Assembly: GCA_018903055.1 (NCBI GenBank)
Contig: JAHIPW010000081.1
Span: 1-5,583, forward strand
DNA from: a bacterium
Lineage (GTDB): Bacteria; UBP18; UBA7526
Direction of reading: 5' to 3'
Length of the DNA stretch: 5,583 nt
Part shown: positions 1-4,269 of the stretch, piece by piece
How the letters are laid out: the number at the start of each line of letters is the position of its first letter
Numbering within the stretch: position 1 is the first letter of the stretch
Notes under the pieces: model-generated
What the model saw: the letters and a program-made list of their open reading frames with translations, nothing else
Database searches by the model: none
Told to the model about the DNA's origin: nothing
Made by a program: the position numbers and the translations under genes

Positions 1-150
1 CTAACTAAATGGCTCATAGAGTATAATTTTAATCGTCCCCATCAATCCCTTGATTATTTAACTCCAATTGAGTATACTGAAAAGGAACTTATCAGAATTC
101 GTGGTCCATCTAAAGTGTTACCTATGTGGTCAGCCAGCACACGGGCTTGA
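1..150 (+). CDS. Transposase, C-terminal fragment (DDE integrase core, IS481/IS3-like)
   Basis: Frame 1 is open from the window edge to a TGA at 148-150 and gives 49 residues. The stretch EYNFNRPHQSLDYLTPIEY (residues 7-25) is the hallmark end of the integrase catalytic core in IS481/IS3-type transposases (pattern YN..RPH.SL...TP.E). In the intact enzyme it follows the catalytic Glu of the DDE triad, which lies outside the window. The protein ends soon after, at SASTRA, as is usual for this family. The gene is cut only by the window edge, so whether the element is intact cannot be judged. It points toward the hydrogenase operon, and its stop is 89 bp before hydC, so the element's right end must lie between. 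Family assignment is firm at integrase-core level; IS481 versus IS3 is a guess. Confidence 0.85.
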   Translation, partial: LTKWLIEYNFNRPHQSLDYLTPIEYTEKELIRIRGPSKVLPMWSASTRA

Positions 151-175
151 CCACTCCCAAATAATATGTTAAGGT
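147..175 (+). promoter_or_regulatory. Possible outward promoter upstream of hydCBA
   Basis: TTGACC at 147-152 matches the -35 consensus at five of six bases and overlaps the transposase stop codon. TAAGGT at 170-175, spaced 17 bp, keeps only the key T-A...T positions of a -10 box. Transcription would start near 182, just before the inverted repeat at 190. No better promoter is visible before hydC. Without knowing the host sigma factor this is a candidate only. Confidence 0.25.
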
Positions 176-189
176 TAAAGAGAAATGAA

Positions 190-240
190 TCCCGCACCTT
201 TAAGAAGTGCGGGACGAATCATGGTAAAAAAGGTGCGGGA
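190..240. repeat. Inverted-repeat element or IS right end abutting the hydC start
   Basis: TCCCGCACCTTT (190-201) is perfectly complementary to AAAGGTGCGGGA (229-240), a 12-bp inverted repeat. The left arm also pairs over 8 bp with an inner copy GTGCGGGA (207-214), so two mutually exclusive hairpins are possible. TGAA occurs directly outside both ends (186-189 and 241-244), resembling a 4-bp target duplication. The outer right arm contains the only purine-rich ribosome-binding sequence for hydC (AAGGTG, 230-235), and its last base is the A of the hydC ATG. The structure is either the right terminal repeat of the adjacent IS with a subterminal palindrome, or a 51-bp mini-insertion. Confidence 0.75.
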
Positions 241-701
241 TGAAGAGTAGACTTAAAGAGAGAATAGAAAAAATATTGACTGAGTACGGAGGAAAGAGGC
301 AGGCCCTTCTGCCAGCCCTCCACCTGGTGCAGGAGAGGGAGGGTCATATCTCAGAAGAGGTGATCTCCTATCTTGCCTCTCGTCTATCCCTTCCCAGTGT
401 GGATGTCTATGGAATGGTCACCTTCTATTCCCTCTTCAGTCTAAAGAAAGAGGGAAAGAATATCATCCGCGTCTGCGTTAGTCTTCCCTGTTATCTGAGG
501 GGGGGTAACCAGATTTTAGAAACCCTCAAGGAAGAATTAGGAATCAAGGAGTATGAAACCACCCCGGATAAGAGATTTACCTTAGAACCGGTTTCCTGCT
601 TGGGTCTCTGTGATCAGGCACCGGCCATGATGATTAATGACGAAGTATATGGGAATCTAACCAAAAGGAAAGTAAAAGAGATTATTCGAGGCTTCAAATG
701 A
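240..701 (+). CDS. hydC: NADH-linked [FeFe]-hydrogenase, gamma subunit HydC (NuoE/HndA-like, [2Fe-2S])
   Basis: This 153-residue protein is a NuoE-type subunit: a helical N-terminus followed by a thioredoxin-like fold carrying one [2Fe-2S] cluster. The four expected ligands are C79 and C84 (CVSLPC) and C120 and C124 (CLGLC). The family signature YGMVTFYSLF is at residues 57-66. In NAD(P)-linked hydrogenases this subunit sits beside the flavin subunit; its cluster is a side site in the electron path. Length is near the usual 150-170. The ATG at 240 is preceded by AAGGTG (230-235) at short spacing and gives an N-terminus of the usual family length. The last base of an inverted repeat supplies the first base of this start codon. 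It is first in the operon and overlaps hydB by 4 bp (ATGA). It could be called hndA; a respiratory NuoE role is unlikely with hydA adjacent. Confidence 0.93.
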   Translation: MKSRLKERIEKILTEYGGKRQALLPALHLVQEREGHISEEVISYLASRLSLPSVDVYGMVTFYSLFSLKKEGKNIIRVCVSLPCYLRGGNQILETLKEELGIKEYETTPDKRFTLEPVSCLGLCDQAPAMMINDEVYGNLTKRKVKEIIRGFK

Positions 702-2002
702 ACCCCGTTAAATTCAGAGAAACGAAGATTGTCTTGAAGAACATCCATCGGCCTCATTCGAGAAGACTGAAGACCTACTTAAAGGCCGGAGGCTATCAGG
801 CCCTGAAGAAGGTTCTCAAGGGGATGAATCCCCAAGGGGTGATTAAAGAAGTAGAGAGATCACGCCTGGTAGGAAGGGGAGGGGCCGCCTTTCCTACTGG
901 TCTGAAATGGGAGTTTGCCAGAGAAGCAAAGGATATTCCCAAGTATGTGGTCTGTAATGCCGATGAGGGGGAGCCAGGGACTTTCAAGGATAAGCAGATT
1001 TTAGAGAAGGATCCCCATCTATTACTGGAGGGGATGGCTATCTGTGGCTATGCCATAGGTGCCCGGCAGGGAAATATCTATATTCGGGGAGAGTATTTCC
1101 AGGCTTATAGGATATTAAAAGAAGCAGTTAAAGAAGCAGAAGAGAAAGGATTTTTAGGAAAGAATATTCTGGGAGAAGATTTTTCTTTCTCCATCTCTCT
1201 CTATCGGGGAGCCGGGGCCTATGTCTGTGGGGAAGAGACCGCTCTCTTAGACTCCTTAGAAGGCAAGAAGGGCCAGTCCCGGGTCAAACCTCCCTTTCCG
1301 GCCTTTGAGGGATTTCAGAATAAGCCTACTGTCTTGAATAATGTGGAGACCTTAGCTAATATTCCAGACATTATATTGAAAGGGGCTCAGTGGTTTCTTA
1401 AAATCGGTTCTCAAAAGACTCCGGGAACCAAAATCTATTGTCTCTCGGGCGATATTCAGAGGCCGGGCTATTATGAGCTTCCCACGGGAATAAAATTGAA
1501 GAGACTCTTGATAGATTATGGAAAGGGTGTAAAAGGAGAGTTAAAAGCCATCCTTCCGGGAGGTGTCTCCAGTTCCTTCTTGACCAGAAAGGATCTGAGC
1601 GTTGCTCTGGACTGGCCCTCTGTTGCCAAGCGGGGTTCCCAGCTCGGTTCGGGAGCAATAATTATTCTGAATGATACTCATTGTATGGTAGACATTGCCC
1701 GGAGATGCGCTCAATTTTTCGCTTATGAATCCTGTGGGAAGTGTTCTCCTTGCCGGGAAGGGACGAAGAGGACCAGAGAGCTTTTGACCAATATTACTTT
1801 AGGGAGAGGGGAGTTATCTGACCTGGAACTCCTCTGTGAACTTCAGGAGGTAATGTATGATACCTCGAGATGTGGGTTGGGTCAGGCAGCCTTGAATGCG
1901 GTAAGGAGCGCTATCTTGAAGTTCCGGGATGAATTCGAAGAGCATATAAGAGAAAGAAGATGCCGTTTCGGAATCTGCCCTCTGGGGAAGGAGTCTTCTT
2001 AA
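698..2002 (+). CDS. hydB: NADH-linked [FeFe]-hydrogenase, beta (flavin) subunit HydB, short NuoF-like form
   Basis: This 434-residue NuoF-type flavoprotein is predicted to oxidise or reduce NAD(H) at FMN and pass electrons to HydA. Visible in order: FMN/NADH-binding glycine loop GRGGAAFPTG (59-68), NADEGEPGTFKD (87-98), GAGAYVCGEETALLDSLEG (171-189), the SLBB-like middle region (about 245-330), and the [4Fe-4S] site ESCGKCSPCREG (C346, C349, C352) with the fourth ligand C392 in SRCGLGQ. Classical bifurcating HydB or HndC is about 600 residues, with an added N-terminal thioredoxin-like [2Fe-2S] domain and a C-terminal 2[4Fe-4S] domain. Both are absent here, and the protein stops just after C422-x4-C427, where the ferredoxin domain would begin. 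The start is set by the ATGA overlap with hydC and a GAGG site (688-691). NADH rather than NADPH is inferred from the family. Confidence 0.93.
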   Translation: MNPVKFRETKIVLKNIHRPHSRRLKTYLKAGGYQALKKVLKGMNPQGVIKEVERSRLVGRGGAAFPTGLKWEFAREAKDIPKYVVCNADEGEPGTFKDKQILEKDPHLLLEGMAICGYAIGARQGNIYIRGEYFQAYRILKEAVKEAEEKGFLGKNILGEDFSFSISLYRGAGAYVCGEETALLDSLEGKKGQSRVKPPFPAFEGFQNKPTVLNNVETLANIPDIILKGAQWFLKIGSQKTPGTKIYCLSGDIQRPGYYELPTGIKLKRLLIDYGKGVKGELKAILPGGVSSSFLTRKDLSVALDWPSVAKRGSQLGSGAIIILNDTHCMVDIARRCAQFFAYESCGKCSPCREGTKRTRELLTNITLGRGELSDLELLCELQEVMYDTSRCGLGQAALNAVRSAILKFRDEFEEHIRERRCRFGICPLGKESS

Positions 2003-2003
2003 G

Positions 2004-3725
2004 ATGATTAATTTAACCATCGATAATCAAAGGCTAAGGGTACCTGAAGGAACCACTATCTTTGAGGCCGCCAGGAAGGTTGGTATCGATATCCCCCACC
2101 TCTGTTATCATGAAGAGCTCTCCATCTATGGGGCCTGTAGGATCTGTGTGGTGGAGGTGGAGGGAATGCCGAGGTTGGAGGCCTCCTGCTCTACTCCAGT
2201 AGAGGAAGGAATGAGAGTGAAGACCAACACCTCTCGGGTGAGAAGGGCCAGGAAGATGAATATAGAACTACTCTTAGCCAACCATCCTGAGGATTGCATT
2301 ATCTGTAATCGGAGCCAGGTCTGTGAACTATATAAGCTGGCCCATGATATTGGGGTGCGGGAACTCAAGTTTGAGAAGGGAAGGAAGTACCATTACGAAC
2401 CCGACCTCTCCTCTCCCGCCATTATTCGTGACCCCAATAAGTGCATTCTCTGTAGTCGGTGTATCCGGGTCTGTCTTGAGATTCAGGCGGTAGGGGTGAT
2501 AGACTTTGTTAATCGGGGAGGAAAGACCCAGGTCCTGACCGCCTTTAACAAGGGTCTGAACAATGTGGAGTGTACCACCTGTGGCCAATGTATCCTGACC
2601 TGTCCCACCGGAGCCTTGAGGGGACAGAGCGCAGTGGATGAGGTCTGGGAAGCCCTGTCCCATCCCAGGAAGTTTACTGTGGTGCAACCTGCTCCGGCGA
2701 TAAGAGGAACCATTGGGGAGGAGTTTGGGATGAAGCCCGGGAGCCTGGTGAGTAAGAGGTTGGCTGCCGCCCTGCGCAGATTAGGCTTCGATAAGGTCTT
2801 TGACATTAACTTCGGCGCTGACCTTACTGCCACAGAGGAGGCCCACGAGCTCTTGGAGAGGATTACTCAAAAGGGGACCCTACCCATGTTTACCTCCTGT
2901 TGCCCGGCCTGGATAAAGTATCTGGAACACTTCTATCCCGAGCTCATTCCCCATCTCTCTACCTGTAAGTCTCCCCAGCAGATGGCGGGAGCAGTTACCA
3001 AGACCTACTATGCTCAAAAAGCCGGTCTTAATCCCAGGGATATCTTTGTAGTCTCCATTATGCCCTGTACAGCCAAGAAGTTTGAATTGAAACGTCCCGA
3101 GATGAGGGATAGTGGCTTTCAGGATGAGGATGCTTCTCTCACTACCCGGGAGCTGACCCGCATGCTGAGAGAGGTGGGGATAGATCTTGCCCGTATTGAC
3201 GAGGAGGAGTTCGATTCTCCCTTGGGCATCTATAGTGGAGCGGGAGCCATCTTCGGCGTTACTGGGGGGTTGACTGAGGCCGCCCTACGCACCGCCTATG
3301 AGGTGGCTACGGGTAAGAGACTGAAGAATGTAGAGTTTAAAGAGGTGCGGGGCTTTAAGGGAATAAGGGAGGCCGAGATAGAACTTAATGGTACTAAAGT
3401 AAAGGTAGCCATTGCCCATGGATTGGCCAATGCCTCTCTTCTTGCTGAGGAGGTGAAGAAGGGTAATAGTCCCTATCACTTCATTGAAATAATGGCCTGT
3501 CCCGGGGGATGCGTCGGAGGGGGAGGGCAGCCCCTTCCCACTACCAGAGAAGTTCGGGAGAAGAGGGGTCTCTCTCTATACAGGGAGGATAAGAGACTTA
3601 CCTTGCGCCGGGCGCATAAGAATCCCGCCGTCATCGCTCTCTATAAAGAATACCTGGGCAAGCCCTTGAGCAAGAAGGCCCATCATCTTCTGCACACCAC
3701 CTATACCAGAAGAAGTCGGTACTGA
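2004..3725 (+). CDS. hydA: [FeFe]-hydrogenase catalytic subunit HydA (H-cluster; HndD-like)
   Basis: This 573-residue enzyme catalyses reversible 2H+ + 2e- = H2 in the cytoplasm; there is no signal peptide. Domains: N-terminal plant-type [2Fe-2S] (C34, C45, C48, C62); His-ligated [4Fe-4S] (H94, C98, C101, C107); two-cluster ferredoxin domain (C147/C150/C153/C157 and C190/C193/C196/C200); H-domain from about 225. The three H-cluster motifs are intact: TSCCPAW (297-303), MPCTAKKFE (353-361) and EIMACPGGCVGGGGQP (495-510). H-cluster ligands are C300, C355, C499 and C503. Proton-path residues C299, E279, E282 and S319 are all present. The C-terminal small-subunit-like tail ends in LLHTTYTRR. The AAGGAG site (1988-1993) lies inside the end of hydB, and the gap to hydB is 1 bp. 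Neighbours hydC and hydB make this the catalytic part of a multimeric NAD(P)-linked (group A3-like) enzyme rather than a lone ferredoxin hydrogenase. Confidence 0.97.
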   Translation: MINLTIDNQRLRVPEGTTIFEAARKVGIDIPHLCYHEELSIYGACRICVVEVEGMPRLEASCSTPVEEGMRVKTNTSRVRRARKMNIELLLANHPEDCIICNRSQVCELYKLAHDIGVRELKFEKGRKYHYEPDLSSPAIIRDPNKCILCSRCIRVCLEIQAVGVIDFVNRGGKTQVLTAFNKGLNNVECTTCGQCILTCPTGALRGQSAVDEVWEALSHPRKFTVVQPAPAIRGTIGEEFGMKPGSLVSKRLAAALRRLGFDKVFDINFGADLTATEEAHELLERITQKGTLPMFTSCCPAWIKYLEHFYPELIPHLSTCKSPQQMAGAVTKTYYAQKAGLNPRDIFVVSIMPCTAKKFELKRPEMRDSGFQDEDASLTTRELTRMLREVGIDLARIDEEEFDSPLGIYSGAGAIFGVTGGLTEAALRTAYEVATGKRLKNVEFKEVRGFKGIREAEIELNGTKVKVAIAHGLANASLLAEEVKKGNSPYHFIEIMACPGGCVGGGGQPLPTTREVREKRGLSLYREDKRLTLRRAHKNPAVIALYKEYLGKPLSKKAHHLLHTTYTRRSRY

Positions 3726-3758
3726 ATTAATATTTATTAAAAGCCTACGGGAAGGAAG

Positions 3759-3815
3759 ATGGATTCTGAACCAAAGGGCTTGAAAGATTTAATGAGAGCC
3801 CAATCCTTTCCTTGA
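3759..3815 (+). CDS. Possible 18-codon leader ORF before the terminator
   Basis: ATG at 3759 opens a short frame, MDSEPKGLKDLMRAQSFP, ending at TGA 3813-3815. A purine-rich stretch GGAAGGAAG (3750-3758) precedes it, but the AAGGA core is only 2 nt from the ATG, closer than ideal. The frame runs through the left arm of the terminator stem and stops at the edge of its loop. Composition is unremarkable, with no run of a single amino acid as in classical attenuator peptides, and I recognise no family. It may be chance; it is listed because its placement would let translation interfere with termination. Confidence 0.2.
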   Translation: MDSEPKGLKDLMRAQSFP

Positions 3816-3841
3816 AGGTTGGGCTATCCTTTTTTATTTTT
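3797..3841 (+). terminator. Intrinsic terminator after hydA
   Basis: AGCCCAA (3797-3803) pairs with TTGGGCT (3819-3825), and CCTT (3805-3808) with AAGG (3815-3818). One T is bulged at 3804 and the loop is 6 nt, giving an 11-bp stem. ATCC then leads into a T-rich tract (3830-3841, broken by one A). This is a convincing rho-independent terminator for hydCBA, separating it from the TM1266-like gene. An upstream GGGCT (3776-3780) could pair instead with AGCCC (3797-3801), which leaves room for an antiterminator. Confidence 0.88.
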
Positions 3842-3856
3842 CTTTGCGCCTTTGTT

Positions 3857-3894
3857 TAAAATTCGGCGCTTTTGCGGTTGCAGGGGAGGAGATT
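3857..3894 (+). promoter_or_regulatory. Start-deciding ribosome-binding site, with possible -10 box upstream
   Basis: AGGGGAGGA (3882-3890) is a strong Shine-Dalgarno sequence, with GGAGG five bases before the ATG at 3895. It fixes that ATG as the start over an in-frame TTG at 3844, which has no such site. TAAAAT at 3857-3862 could be a -10 box, but no clear -35 is seen at normal distance, so the promoter part is weak. GCGCC (3846-3850) and GGCGC (3865-3869) form a short inverted repeat around this box. Confidence 0.55.
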
Positions 3895-4143
3895 ATGAAA
3901 AGATGTATCGGGGTAATTGGGATTATTGTAGAAGAGCGAAAGAGAGTAGCTCCCAAAGTCAATGCCTACTTAAATGAATATGGAGAGATTATCATTGGCC
4001 GCCTGGGGGTTCCCTATAAAGCAAGGGGTATAAATATCATCACCATCATTGTCGATGGAACGACCGATGAGATAGGGGCCTTAACCGGGAAGTTGGGTAT
4101 GCTCAAGAAGGTTAAGGTCAAGTCTACTTTGATCCGGGTTTAA
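3895..4143 (+). CDS. TM1266-family putative iron-only hydrogenase system regulator
   Basis: This 82-residue protein has the pattern of the TM1266 family: a first strand RCIGVIGIIVE (3-13), a helix VAPKVNAYLNEYG (18-30), strands IIIGRLGVPYKARGINIITIIVDG (32-55), a helix TDEIGALTGKLGML (57-70) and a last strand VKVKSTLI (73-80). This beta-alpha-beta ferredoxin-like (ACT/NikR C-terminal-like) fold has no DNA-binding domain here. The family is known to cluster with [FeFe]-hydrogenase maturase genes; in Thermotoga maritima the founding member TM1266 sits next to the hydG homologue TM1267, as here. A regulatory role rests on annotation and gene context; ligand and target are not evident. The start at 3895 is chosen for its strong ribosome-binding site and family length. 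It follows the hydA terminator and precedes hydG by 126 bp, so it may be transcribed apart from both. Confidence 0.88.
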   Translation: MKRCIGVIGIIVEERKRVAPKVNAYLNEYGEIIIGRLGVPYKARGINIITIIVDGTTDEIGALTGKLGMLKKVKVKSTLIRV

Positions 4144-4151
4144 AAAGGTTT

Positions 4152-4183
4152 ACCCCGTTAGAGAATTGTCCTAACAGGGTTTT
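4152..4183 (+). terminator. Hairpin with short T-run after the TM1266-like gene (possible weak terminator)
   Basis: ACCCCGTTAG (4152-4161) pairs with CTAACAGGGT (4171-4180) with one C/A mismatch and a 9-nt loop, followed by only four Ts (4180-4183) and then ATATA. It starts 9 bp after the TAA of the preceding gene. It could terminate weakly or attenuate transcription into hydG. The same left arm can instead pair with 4252-4264 near the hydG start. Confidence 0.45.
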
Positions 4184-4263
4184 ATATAGAGGTTCAAGAA
4201 TTAATAAACGCTTTAATAATGTTCATATTCCCAAAAAGACGTTTTGTGAAATCTCTAACGGGG
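4153..4263. repeat. 111-bp MITE-like inverted-repeat element before hydG
   Basis: CCCCGTTAGAGA (4153-4164) and TCTCTAACGGGG (4252-4263) are perfect 12-bp terminal inverted repeats bounding 87 bp of AT-rich, apparently non-coding DNA. TTTA lies directly outside each end (4149-4152 and 4264-4267), as expected of a 4-bp target duplication. An imperfect inner copy CTAACAGGG (4171-4179) faces the left arm. The right end lies six bases before the hydG ATG, and its GGGG (4260-4263) is the only candidate ribosome-binding sequence for hydG. There is no transposase inside, so if mobile it would depend on one elsewhere. The element accounts for nearly all of the 4144-4269 gap. Confidence 0.65.
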
Positions 4264-4269
4264 TTTATC

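Noticed and set aside
185-250. 21-codon ORF from ATG 185 through the inverted repeat, overlapping the hydC start in another frame
   Set aside because: It is read almost entirely from repeat sequence and the nearest purine-rich site (AAGG, 171-174) is 10 bases away. Most likely it is a by-product of the duplicated ATGAA.
240-2002. hydC and hydB as part of respiratory complex I (nuoE, nuoF)
   Set aside because: The next gene carries all three H-cluster motifs, and a hydrogenase maturase follows downstream. The N-terminal domains of HydA resemble NuoG, but the H-domain settles the function.
796-3479. Several minus-strand open frames inside hydB and hydA
   Set aside because: They are antisense shadows of strongly conserved genes, with no ribosome-binding sites and low-complexity, implausible proteins.
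3844-3894. N-terminal extension of the TM1266-like gene from a TTG at 3844
   Set aside because: The added 17 residues are not family-like and the TTG sits just after the terminator T-tract without a ribosome-binding site. ATG 3895 has a strong GGAGG five bases upstream and gives the usual family length.
4219-4269. Upstream in-frame ATG (4219) that would add 17 residues to HydG
   Set aside because: It lies within the repeat element, has no ribosome-binding sequence, and the HydG family N-terminus matches the start at 4270.
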